Below, piece after piece: positions 18,190-25,707 of a stretch of 64,000 nucleotides of DNA. Each line of letters opens with the position of its first letter. Position 1 is the first letter of the stretch. The notes beneath the pieces were generated by a model that saw only the letters and a program-made list of their open reading frames with translations, had not been told where the DNA came from and did no database searches. The position numbers and the translations under genes are program-made. This DNA is from G963676655 sp963676655. GTDB taxonomy: Bacteria; Verrucomicrobiota; Lentisphaeria; Victivallales; Victivallaceae. Location of the stretch: positions 5,394,001 through 5,458,000 of the forward strand of contig CAXXKX010000003.1 of NCBI GenBank assembly GCA_963676655.2, read 5' to 3'.

Positions 18190-18924
18190 ATGAGTAACAA
18201 AAAGAATCAGGGAATTAAAAAATTTACATTGATCGAGCTGCTTGTAGTGATTGCGATTATTGCAATTCTTGCTTCCATGCTGCTGCCGGCGCTCAACCAG
18301 GCCCGGGACAAGGCCCAAGCCATCAAATGTACGTCCAACATCAAACAGATAAACATGTCATTTTCTCTCTATATGAGTGATTTCAACAGTTATCTGCTGA
18401 CCTCTGACCAGATTAGCGGATCATGGAAATTCTGGCCTGATATTTATTACGACCGGTTAAATTATATATCGAGCCGCGAGGTAATGTTGTGTCCTTCGAT
18501 TCAACCAAAACAATATAGGGTTCGCAATTTTGTTTACGGGCTGGTTCGAACCCAGGCGGATTTCAAACCTGGTTGTTATACGTCAGAAAACGTAAACGGC
18601 TATTATTATGGGGTAATTAACGGGACCCGGATAAAAAACTTTTCCGAAGCGTTGATAATGGGTGATTCGGCTCACGAGTACACTGCAGCGCTCGGAGCGC
18701 CGTATTATGTAACTGCCGGACTTTGCCAGATATTCGAATTATCCAGGTTGGAAGCCTATGCTGCTCACATGCGGCATGGCGGTCGTGGTAATTTCGGTTT
18801 TCTTGACGGGCACGTCCAGCAGTTGAACGCGGATGCTTATGCTGTCGCCGCGAGAAAGCGTTCCGGAAATGATACTCAGTCGGTTGGTGTATTTAATAAA
18901 GATAACGTATTTGTGCAATATTGA
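18190..18924 (+). CDS. Prepilin-type N-terminal methylation domain protein (PVC pseudopilin)
   Basis: A 244-residue pseudopilin-like protein. The type IV prepilin leader and helix are unmistakable: KKFTLIELLVVIAIIAILAS with Glu at +5 after the cleavage site, then ALNQARDKAQAIKCTSNIKQIN. The C-terminal part ends in a HGGRGNFGFLDGHVQQL block, the H-x9-DG-like motif of the large DUF1559-like pseudopilin families of Planctomycetes and Lentisphaerae. The mature protein should be processed by a prepilin peptidase and anchored through its N-terminal helix. It sits inside a sugar-catabolism cluster, 28 bases after the regulator and 33 bases before an aldolase gene, which suggests a role tied to that substrate (binding or uptake at the surface), but this is inference. 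Confidence 0.9.
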   Translation: MSNKKNQGIKKFTLIELLVVIAIIAILASMLLPALNQARDKAQAIKCTSNIKQINMSFSLYMSDFNSYLLTSDQISGSWKFWPDIYYDRLNYISSREVMLCPSIQPKQYRVRNFVYGLVRTQADFKPGCYTSENVNGYYYGVINGTRIKNFSEALIMGDSAHEYTAALGAPYYVTAGLCQIFELSRLEAYAAHMRHGGRGNFGFLDGHVQQLNADAYAVAARKRSGNDTQSVGVFNKDNVFVQY

Positions 18925-18957
18925 AGCAGCAAAAAAATTTAAGGAAAGATTTATTTT

Positions 18958-19866
18958 ATGAAAAACGCTTCAGAAATCCGTGATGCCCTGAGCGGCCCGG
19001 TTCCATCAATCTCCACTCCGTTTTTAAGCAATGGAGATATCGATTACAAAAGTCTGGCAAAAATGATTGATTTATATGTCCAGTCACATATGAAAACAAT
19101 CCTGCTGACGCCGGGTGACAGTCATTACATCATGTTAAGTGACCGGGAAATCTCGGAGTTGACTGAATTTGTTGTGAAAGAAACTGCCGGTCGGGCCATG
19201 GTCATTGCCGCTGACCGTCATTACGGGACACCGCAGGCGGTTGAGTTTGCTAAATACGTCAGGGAACTTGGTGCTGATTTATACATGCCTTATCCCCCGG
19301 AATGGGTTGCCTCGATGACTCCGGAAACCTGTTCCGACCATTATGCCGCGATTGGTGAATATATGCCGATCATGATGCTGTTTTGTCCGTTTAAAGATGA
19401 GGCCAATGCCTGGAAACTATTTGATCTGACATTTGAAAAAACTGATGCGCTTGTGGCTCTGAAAGACGATATTTGCGGGCCGATTTCGCGTAAGATGTGT
19501 CTGCGTTACAATGACCGGGTTGCTGTGATCAGCGGCGGTCAGAAACAGAATCATTTGAATTCGTTTCACTATGGTTGTGACGGCTATCTGTCGACGTTTG
19601 CCCGTTTTGCGCCGGAAATCGCCTGGAAATACTGGAATGCCATTGAGCAAAACGATATTCCGGCCGCGGTTAAGATTATCGAGAAATATGATATGCCGTT
19701 TTTTGAAATGATTCTTGGCATGAAAGGATCTTTTGACACTGGAATACATGCCGCGCTGGAGGTATTCGGTCTGGCCGGAAGATGGCGGCGGAAGCCCTAT
19801 TATTCAGCCGGGGAAACCGAGTTGGAACAGACCCGGGATTTTTTCAAAGGACTTAAATTGTTATGA
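18958..19866 (+). CDS. DapA/NanA family aldolase-like protein (dihydrodipicolinate synthase family), copy A
   Basis: A 302-residue (beta/alpha)8 barrel of the class I aldolase/lyase family. Recognisable parts: start PSISTPFLSNGDIDYKSLAKMID, the TPGDSHYIMLSDREI segment in place of the more usual GTTGE, YMPYPPEW for the catalytic Tyr region, and VALKDDICGP with the Schiff-base Lys. It likely cleaves or condenses a 2-keto sugar acid with pyruvate. The substrate-binding segments differ from copy B at 21649, so the two copies are unlikely to be redundant. The stop overlaps the start of the symporter gene by 4 bases (ATGA), indicating translational coupling. Confidence 0.85.
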   Translation: MKNASEIRDALSGPVPSISTPFLSNGDIDYKSLAKMIDLYVQSHMKTILLTPGDSHYIMLSDREISELTEFVVKETAGRAMVIAADRHYGTPQAVEFAKYVRELGADLYMPYPPEWVASMTPETCSDHYAAIGEYMPIMMLFCPFKDEANAWKLFDLTFEKTDALVALKDDICGPISRKMCLRYNDRVAVISGGQKQNHLNSFHYGCDGYLSTFARFAPEIAWKYWNAIEQNDIPAAVKIIEKYDMPFFEMILGMKGSFDTGIHAALEVFGLAGRWRRKPYYSAGETELEQTRDFFKGLKLL

Positions 19867-21620
19867 TCAGACTTGGATTCTCGGATTACGGCGCGATGAT
19901 CGCGTATCTGGTCGGTGTGGTTCTCATCGGTCTTTGGTTTTCAAAAGGGGAGAAAGATTCTGAAGAATACCTGCTCGGGGGGCGGAAACTGCCGTGGATG
20001 GCGGTTGGTATATCGATAGTCATGTCATTATTGAGTACCTATTCTTTGGTAATGGGACCGGGAGAAATTTTCAATCACGGTTTGTCAATGTGGATATTGG
20101 CGCTGCTCAGCCCGGTTTTCGCGGTTTTCGCGTTCATGATCTTTGTCAGATTTTATTTCAAACTGAATGCATTTACCCCGTTCGAGTACCTGGAATACCG
20201 TTATGACGCCAGGGTGCGGATGCTGATTGCGGCAATCTATGCTTATACCCGGATCTTTTATCTGGGAATGGTCTTATTCGCGACCAGCAAAGTTTTTGAA
20301 GGCGGAGCCGGCTGGCCGTCCTGGGTGACGATCGTGATAGTCGGTGTGATCGGAGTCGTCTATACGGTTATGGGGGGGATGAAAGCGGTGGTTTGGACCG
20401 ATGTGATGCAGTTTTTCGTGCTGGTAGCCGGAGTAGCCGCCGCGGTTATTGTATTGTGCTGCAACATCGACGGTGGTTTTTTCGGGGCGATCACTTATTC
20501 GTTTTCTCACGGTCGCGGACTTGACCGTTTCAGCGAGTCCAGCTTTTATACAATGAACCCTTATGTCAGACTCTCCTTCTGGTTGTTATTGCTGGGATAT
20601 ATTATGGGGCCGCTGGGCGGCGCTTCCTCGGACCAGATTACTATTCAGCGCTTGCTGAGTACCAGCAGCTATAAGAATGCCTTCAAGGCACAGTTGACTT
20701 CCTCATGTCTGGTTATTCCTTTTCAGCTGTTCATCTGGTTCATTGGTTTGGCGATATTTACTTTCTACTCCCAACATCCGGACAGCAGGGTTACTTCAGG
20801 CGACACCGCTTTTTTCCTGTTCATTTCGACCCGGCTGCCGTCGCCGCTGCCGGGGTTGTTTCTGGCGGCGATGCTGGCGGCGGCGATGAGTACGCTTGAC
20901 TCCGGAATCAACAGTCTTTCGGCCATCTGGTTGAAGGAGTTCCATCAAAAGTTGATCAATCCGAAGCCGGACGGCTTGACCCAGGTCAGAATATCCCGGC
21001 TTTCGTCCGTTTGGGTCGGTGTTTTTGCGATTGTTATGGCATTGATTTTGACGGTCTCGTCCAAGTGGTTCGAGCAGACGTTTGTGGAAGTCGCCACGAT
21101 ATTCGGCGCCCTGGCGGTGATTACTTTGCCGGCGTTTCTGTTCGCGGTATTTTCAAAGCGGGTCAACAGCTATTTTATCTGGCTGATGGCGTTTTTTCTG
21201 TGGGGGATGAAATTTGGCATGGTTCTCTGGTATGCAGTTACAAAGCGTTGTGACGTGGTCTGGAAAAAAGGGGAGCCGCTTGGCTTTGGCGGACCGATTT
21301 CACCGCTATGGATTTTAGTGCCGCTGCTTGTCGCAGTGGCGGGTCTTGCCCTTGCTAAAGTATTCAAAAAACGTTGGTTGGTATATGTTTCTATGCTGCC
21401 GGCAGGACTGACCGGTGCTATCGGCCTTTGGGTTTTGACCTCAAACTATCTGATCTCAGACACTCCACAGGTATTAAGTTTTCAGTGGGTCGGTTTTCCG
21501 ATCACGGTCAGTTTTATATTATTCGGGGTGATCGGCCTTAGGTTCTGTAAAGAACAGCCGTTGAAAAAATACAATGGCCTGACCTGGGATACGATTAAAG
21601 AAAACGTGGAAAATAATTAA
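19863..21620 (+). CDS. Sodium:solute symporter family (SSS) transporter
   Basis: A 585-residue polytopic membrane protein with about 13 hydrophobic segments. Signatures of the SSS family are visible: YLLGGRKLPWMAVGISIVMSLLSTYS near residues 35-60, YTVMGGMKAVVWTDVMQ, and LFLAAMLAAAMSTLDSGINSLSAIW. It should import an organic anion or sugar with sodium across the inner membrane. It is flanked by two DapA/NanA-family aldolases and overlaps the first by 4 bases; with YhcH downstream this suggests a sialic acid or similar sugar acid as cargo. Substrate is not determinable from sequence alone. Confidence 0.93.
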   Translation: MIRLGFSDYGAMIAYLVGVVLIGLWFSKGEKDSEEYLLGGRKLPWMAVGISIVMSLLSTYSLVMGPGEIFNHGLSMWILALLSPVFAVFAFMIFVRFYFKLNAFTPFEYLEYRYDARVRMLIAAIYAYTRIFYLGMVLFATSKVFEGGAGWPSWVTIVIVGVIGVVYTVMGGMKAVVWTDVMQFFVLVAGVAAAVIVLCCNIDGGFFGAITYSFSHGRGLDRFSESSFYTMNPYVRLSFWLLLLGYIMGPLGGASSDQITIQRLLSTSSYKNAFKAQLTSSCLVIPFQLFIWFIGLAIFTFYSQHPDSRVTSGDTAFFLFISTRLPSPLPGLFLAAMLAAAMSTLDSGINSLSAIWLKEFHQKLINPKPDGLTQVRISRLSSVWVGVFAIVMALILTVSSKWFEQTFVEVATIFGALAVITLPAFLFAVFSKRVNSYFIWLMAFFLWGMKFGMVLWYAVTKRCDVVWKKGEPLGFGGPISPLWILVPLLVAVAGLALAKVFKKRWLVYVSMLPAGLTGAIGLWVLTSNYLISDTPQVLSFQWVGFPITVSFILFGVIGLRFCKEQPLKKYNGLTWDTIKENVENN

Positions 21621-21648
21621 ATAACTCTCTATTTAAAGGAATATCATT

Positions 21649-22569
21649 ATGAAAAAAGAATTCAAAGCCGGGGTCTGGTCCGCCGCACCGACTCCTTTTA
21701 CTGAAGACGGAAAAGTGGATCACGACTCAATTAAACGTTTGACGGAACATCATTTGAGACTTGGAGTCCGGGGCGTTTTTTTGTGTGGGACCAGCGGGGA
21801 AGGTCCATGGATGACTACGGATATGTGCCGCGAAGTAGTGGATACCACTGTAAAAGCGGCGGCCGGCAGATTAAAAGTCACAGTACAAGTGACGGATAAT
21901 TCAGCCTTGAGAATTCTCGACAATATCAGGCATTTTGCCGATAGCGGAATTGACGCGGTTATTGTGGCTCCGCCATATTTTCAGCTCAATGCAAGTCAGG
22001 AATACTTGAAAAAGATGTTTATGGAAGTGCTTGACAAAAGCCCGCTGCCGGTCGGGTTTTATCATCGCGGACCTCATTCCAGTGTTAAGGTTGAAGCCGG
22101 AACGGTTATGCAAATGATGGCGCATCCCAATCTGGTAATAGTCAAAGACAGTTCCAGTGATAAGGACGCGATGACCTCTTTTGTCTCCCAGGCTGAAACC
22201 CTGGCAAATCCGCCTCTATTGCTTGACGGAGATGAATTTGATTGCCTGCCATACTTGCAGGCCGGTTATGACGGTGTTTTGTTCGGCGGAGCCTGTTTTA
22301 ACGGGTATATCAGTACTAAAATCCTTCAGGCGGCTACCGCCGGGGATATCGCCGGCGCTCAACGTTTGCAGGAACGAATGAACGCAATGATGCTTAACTT
22401 TTTTGGCGGCCCCGGTTTTCCGTGCTGGCTGGCCGGACAAAAGCAGGTGTTGGTGGAATTTGGTGTATTCTCGACCGGAAAAACTATTATCAACTATAGT
22501 TTGACTCCGGAGTGCCATAAAACAATAAAAACAACGATTGAGCAGGAAAAAGATTTCCTGCTTCCCTGA
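21649..22569 (+). CDS. DapA/NanA family aldolase (dihydrodipicolinate synthase family), copy B
   Basis: A 306-residue barrel close to the canonical family. Motifs: SAAPTPFTEDGKVDHDSIKRL start, FLCGTSGEGPWMT (the GTTGE-type carboxylate-binding loop), VAPPYFQL, GFYHRGPHSSVKV with the catalytic Tyr region, and VIVKDSSSDKDAM with the Schiff-base Lys. Function is probably an N-acetylneuraminate lyase-like or keto-deoxy sugar acid aldolase, given the symporter before it and YhcH after it. The next gene follows with only 11 bases between the stop and its chosen start. Confidence 0.9.
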   Translation: MKKEFKAGVWSAAPTPFTEDGKVDHDSIKRLTEHHLRLGVRGVFLCGTSGEGPWMTTDMCREVVDTTVKAAAGRLKVTVQVTDNSALRILDNIRHFADSGIDAVIVAPPYFQLNASQEYLKKMFMEVLDKSPLPVGFYHRGPHSSVKVEAGTVMQMMAHPNLVIVKDSSSDKDAMTSFVSQAETLANPPLLLDGDEFDCLPYLQAGYDGVLFGGACFNGYISTKILQAATAGDIAGAQRLQERMNAMMLNFFGGPGFPCWLAGQKQVLVEFGVFSTGKTIINYSLTPECHKTIKTTIEQEKDFLLP

Positions 22570-22580
22570 TGGAGGAGAAA

Positions 22581-23024
22581 ATGCGTTATCAGGAGACCGG
22601 AGAACTGCACATGGATTTTCATGGTGCAGTGAATACCACAATTGATTATATAGTTGAAAATTTTGGCGAGGAAGCATTGGCGGAAATCTTTAACCGGGTT
22701 GGAAAAGACGTCTACAAATCCATTCACGAGGGCTTGAAGCAGGATGACCCGGCTGAATTGAAAGCTCATTTGGCATATTTTTTCAGTCGGGAAGGTGGAG
22801 AATTTGAATTGCAGGATAATGCTGATGGCTTTGTTCTGCAGGTGAAGAAATGTCCCGCGGTGGCTCATGTCAGCAGGCTTGGTTTGCACTTGTCGCCGTA
22901 TTTTTGTCGACAGACGATTGACGTCAACAACGCATTATGCGACGGTACGCCGTGGCAGTGCGAGACGGTTGTATTGGGGCATGGGGGGTGTCGTCAGTCT
23001 TTTATCCGGAGGAAACAGTCATGA
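22581..23024 (+). CDS. Small Cys-rich protein, possibly ATC-hydrolase-like (paralogue 1)
   Basis: A 147-residue soluble protein. The N-terminal half is helical (NTTIDYIVENFGEEALAEIFNRVG); the C-terminal half carries QVKKCPAV, SPYFCRQTIDVNNALCD and CETVVLGHGGCRQSF. The order of a CP motif, a (L/F)C-x3-D-like segment and an ET-x5-GG-x-C-x2-(S/D)F end recalls L-2-amino-thiazoline-4-carboxylate hydrolase-type families, but I hold that only tentatively. It shares the KKCP motif and general layout with the next gene. ATG 22581 is preferred because GGAGG lies 5 bases upstream; an ATG at 22569 overlaps the previous stop and is possible. The end overlaps the next start by 4 bases (ATGA). Confidence 0.6.
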   Translation: MRYQETGELHMDFHGAVNTTIDYIVENFGEEALAEIFNRVGKDVYKSIHEGLKQDDPAELKAHLAYFFSREGGEFELQDNADGFVLQVKKCPAVAHVSRLGLHLSPYFCRQTIDVNNALCDGTPWQCETVVLGHGGCRQSFIRRKQS

Positions 23025-23470
23025 TTCCCAGCGACCATTTTGTCAGGTTTTATAACGAAGTATTCAAGTTTCTGGATAAGCAGCCGGGGAATGAACTTGA
23101 AAAATACTGGCTTGAGATCAGCCGTCATCAGGAATTGCATTGTCTGGAACTTTTCAAAACCAGAGGCTTGCAGGGCATGTATGAATATTGGAAGCATATC
23201 AGGATCGAAGAAAACTGCGATATGGAATTGCAGTTGTTCAACGACCGCCTCGAGATCACAATGAAAAAATGTCCCAGTCTTTCAAAGGTGCTGGACAATG
23301 ACGCTGCACCGTGTGAAAGGTATTGTGACCACTGCCCCGGTTGGATTAAGCCTCTGTTGAAAAAGGCCGGATTTAACTGTGACTACAACATAATCGACCG
23401 TAAACTTCCGCAGTGTCATATCTGTATTTATCCGGAAGATGCAGAGGCTTCAGCCAAACAAAACATATAA
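23021..23470 (+). CDS. Small Cys-rich protein, possibly ATC-hydrolase-like (paralogue 2)
   Basis: A 149-residue soluble protein similar in layout to the gene before it: helical N-terminal half, MKKCPSLSKV in the same place as QVKKCPAV of paralogue 1, then CERYCDHCPGWIKPLLKKAG and a closing LPQCHICIY. It has nine Cys in the last 75 residues, which could bind a metal or form a catalytic thiol site. GGAGG lies 8 bases before the ATG, and the start overlaps the stop of paralogue 1 by 4 bases, so the pair is translationally coupled, consistent with a heteromeric complex. YhcH follows by 34 bases. I do not recognise a proven function. Confidence 0.6.
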   Translation: MIPSDHFVRFYNEVFKFLDKQPGNELEKYWLEISRHQELHCLELFKTRGLQGMYEYWKHIRIEENCDMELQLFNDRLEITMKKCPSLSKVLDNDAAPCERYCDHCPGWIKPLLKKAGFNCDYNIIDRKLPQCHICIYPEDAEASAKQNI

Positions 23471-23504
23471 ACGCGAAAATAGACTTTGAACAGGAAACCA
23501 ATTT

Positions 23505-23945
23505 ATGATTATCGACCATATCGCAAATTACCGGAAATATGTTGGATTACATCCGTTATTTGACAGGGCCTTTGAATTTCTGAATGAATTGAACGACGAT
23601 AACCGCGGCAGCTTTCCGATTGACGGCAAATCTCTTTTTGCCAGTGTTGCCGAAGTGACCGGAAGAGGTCGGGAGGCCGCAAAACTGGAGGTTCACAAAC
23701 AGTATATAGATATACAATATATCATGGACGGGGCTGATTTTATCGGCTGGGCTACTTCATCTGAAACTGATCCGGGAACAGAATATGATCAAAGCAATGA
23801 TTACCGGTTTGTGAAAATTGAACCGGTGACCTGGGTTAATGTTCCCCGTGGATATTTTGTCATATTCTTCCCGGAAGATGCTCATGCTCCTTTAGCCGGA
23901 AATGAATCAATGACTAAAGTTTTTATGAAAGTGAAAATCATTTGA
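23505..23945 (+). CDS. YhcH/YjgK/YiaL (DUF386) family protein
   Basis: A 146-residue cupin-fold protein of standard length. Family marks are MIIDHIANYRKY, the LEVHKQYIDIQYIMDGADFIGWA core with the metal-binding His, and the closing FVIFFPEDAHAPL. Members act as sugar anomerases or isomerases in sialic acid and related sugar pathways (NanQ/YhcH in enterobacteria) or as beta-galactosidase accessory proteins. As the last gene of the cluster with two aldolases and a symporter, it strengthens the reading that the operon handles a sialic acid-like or uronate-like sugar. Confidence 0.93.
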   Translation: MIIDHIANYRKYVGLHPLFDRAFEFLNELNDDNRGSFPIDGKSLFASVAEVTGRGREAAKLEVHKQYIDIQYIMDGADFIGWATSSETDPGTEYDQSNDYRFVKIEPVTWVNVPRGYFVIFFPEDAHAPLAGNESMTKVFMKVKII

Positions 23946-23968
23946 TACTAACGACAGATAGATCATTC

Positions 23969-23990
23969 ATAAATAATCAGTATGTGGTTT
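23969..23990. repeat. Short dispersed repeat, copy 1
   Basis: A 22-base string, ATAAATAATCA-G-TATGTGGTTT, that recurs at 31999-32020 with one mismatch. Both copies lie in gene-free DNA just after a gene end. The surrounding 23946-24227 region holds no recognisable gene and no strong hairpin. Confidence 0.35.
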
Positions 23991-24227
23991 TTGGTTTATC
24001 TTTAAGTATTTTATATCTATTTCTTTACGATTTTTTTATTATCAAGCGATATGACTGTTGTGATATTAAAAAAGCTTTCAAGAACTCTCAATTGTTCCAG
24101 GCATCCCATTTGTAGCGTCAGACATTTGGTTTTTGTTAAAAAAGGGTAAATGCCTCCTGTTTCGGTTTGCTATTATGTGGTATCAAGTTTATTTTATAAG
24201 CTGATATTTAACTTAACAGGTGGATTT

Positions 24228-25589
24228 ATGTTTTCTAAAATCATTGTTTTCGCGTTGGCGGTATTGTTTGCCGATATTTTATGGGCCGGTCCTAAATATG
24301 TATTTTTGTTCATTGGTGACGGGATGGGGAGCAATCAGATTAAACTTGCGGAAAGGGTAAACGGCAAAAAATTGCAGTTTCAATCCTTCCCGGTTAACTC
24401 AATGGTTACGACTTTCAGTTTAAATAAACCGGTTACTGATTCGGCTGCGGCGGGGACCGCTCTGGCTTCCGGAAACAAGACTAACAACGGCTGGCTCGGC
24501 ATGGTTCCGGTCAAGACTCAGGTCAAAGATGAGAAAACCGGTAAGCTGGTCGATAAGGTTACCCCGGAAAAAGTTGATTCAATCGTTCCGTTTTTAAAAA
24601 AACGCGGGATGAAAATAGGAATAATCAGCTCGGTTTATCTTAATCATGCGACCCCGGCTTCTTTTTACGGCCATGTTAAAAGCCGGAATATGTATGATGC
24701 CCTGGCCCTGCAAATGGCCGAAAGCAATATCGATTTTTTCGGCGGCGACGTATTGGCTTTAAAAAAGCTGAAAAAAAAAGATGTCCTGAAAAAATTTACC
24801 GATAACGGTTATCAGATTATTGAGAATCCGAAAGCTCCTATTGAATTGCAGCCGGACAAGAAGTGTTACGTTTATCGTGAATTCCAGTTTGTGGCCGATC
24901 AGCATGAGAAAACTCCTTTGACCTTGGCAGGAACGGTCGAACTGGCGATAAAACAGCTCGATAATCCCAAAGGTTTTTTCATTATGTGTGAAGGAGGAAG
25001 GATCGACTGGGGGTGCCACAAGAATGATGCCGGAGCTTCAGCGACCGAAACCATCGCTTTTGATAAAGCGGTCAAGGTTGCTTGCGAATTTTATCAGAAA
25101 CACCCCGATGACACGTTGATCCTTGTGACTGCCGATCATGAAACCGGCGGTCTTGAGTTGACCGGACCGGGGACGGCGGAAATTTTGCTTAAGCAAAAAC
25201 AAAGCTATTATTATCTGACTTTTAAACTGCGTGAAATGTATGCTAAAAAAAGACCTTTCAAGGAAGTCGAGAAATTATTGCTGGAAAGCTATGGATTTGA
25301 CAAGCTGACCCCGACTGAAACAGCTGAATTGCGCCGTGCCTGGGAAATCGGCTGGGTTCCGCTTGCTTTGCGTTCGCCTGAACAGAAAAAACTTTACGGC
25401 TCGTGTAATCCGCCTTTGGTTTATCTTCAGAAGAAACTGGCGTCAAAAGCCGGCGTTAAGTACACCACTTATAGTCATACTGGTCAACCGGTGCCGCTTG
25501 CGGCTGTCGGTGCCGGTTCGGATGCCTTCGCAAAAGACTGTGACAACGTCGATATTCCCAAAAAGATCAAGATGGTTGTTCAACGCTGA
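24228..25589 (+). CDS. Alkaline phosphatase family protein (PhoA-like), exported
   Basis: A 453-residue secreted phosphomonoesterase. Residues 1-20 are a signal peptide (cleavage near WAG/PKY). FLFIGDGMGSNQ supplies Asp31 of the metal site, TDSAAAGTALASGNKT carries the phosphorylated Ser72, and TADHETGG supplies the Asp/His of a zinc site; a C-terminal YSHTGQPVPLAAVG gives the last His. It should release phosphate from organic esters in the periplasm or outside. I chose ATG 24228 because AGGTGG precedes it; a longer frame from 24150 lacks a ribosome site and would bury the signal peptide. It is separated from YhcH by 280 bases and may have its own promoter. Confidence 0.92.
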   Translation: MFSKIIVFALAVLFADILWAGPKYVFLFIGDGMGSNQIKLAERVNGKKLQFQSFPVNSMVTTFSLNKPVTDSAAAGTALASGNKTNNGWLGMVPVKTQVKDEKTGKLVDKVTPEKVDSIVPFLKKRGMKIGIISSVYLNHATPASFYGHVKSRNMYDALALQMAESNIDFFGGDVLALKKLKKKDVLKKFTDNGYQIIENPKAPIELQPDKKCYVYREFQFVADQHEKTPLTLAGTVELAIKQLDNPKGFFIMCEGGRIDWGCHKNDAGASATETIAFDKAVKVACEFYQKHPDDTLILVTADHETGGLELTGPGTAEILLKQKQSYYYLTFKLREMYAKKRPFKEVEKLLLESYGFDKLTPTETAELRRAWEIGWVPLALRSPEQKKLYGSCNPPLVYLQKKLASKAGVKYTTYSHTGQPVPLAAVGAGSDAFAKDCDNVDIPKKIKMVVQR

Positions 25590-25707
25590 TTTTAAGATCA
25601 TAACAATCTTTTTTGCAAATCGTTATTCTGATATTGCTGCGTGTGATTTGATTTATCACCAGTTTGATTTAGATTAATCCTGTACATGACTAATGAAAGG
25701 ATGATCT

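Noticed and set aside
18541..18555. T-loop-like string CTGGTTCGAACCCAG
   Set aside because: It lies in frame within the pseudopilin gene and no acceptor or anticodon arms can be drawn around it, so it is not a tRNA.
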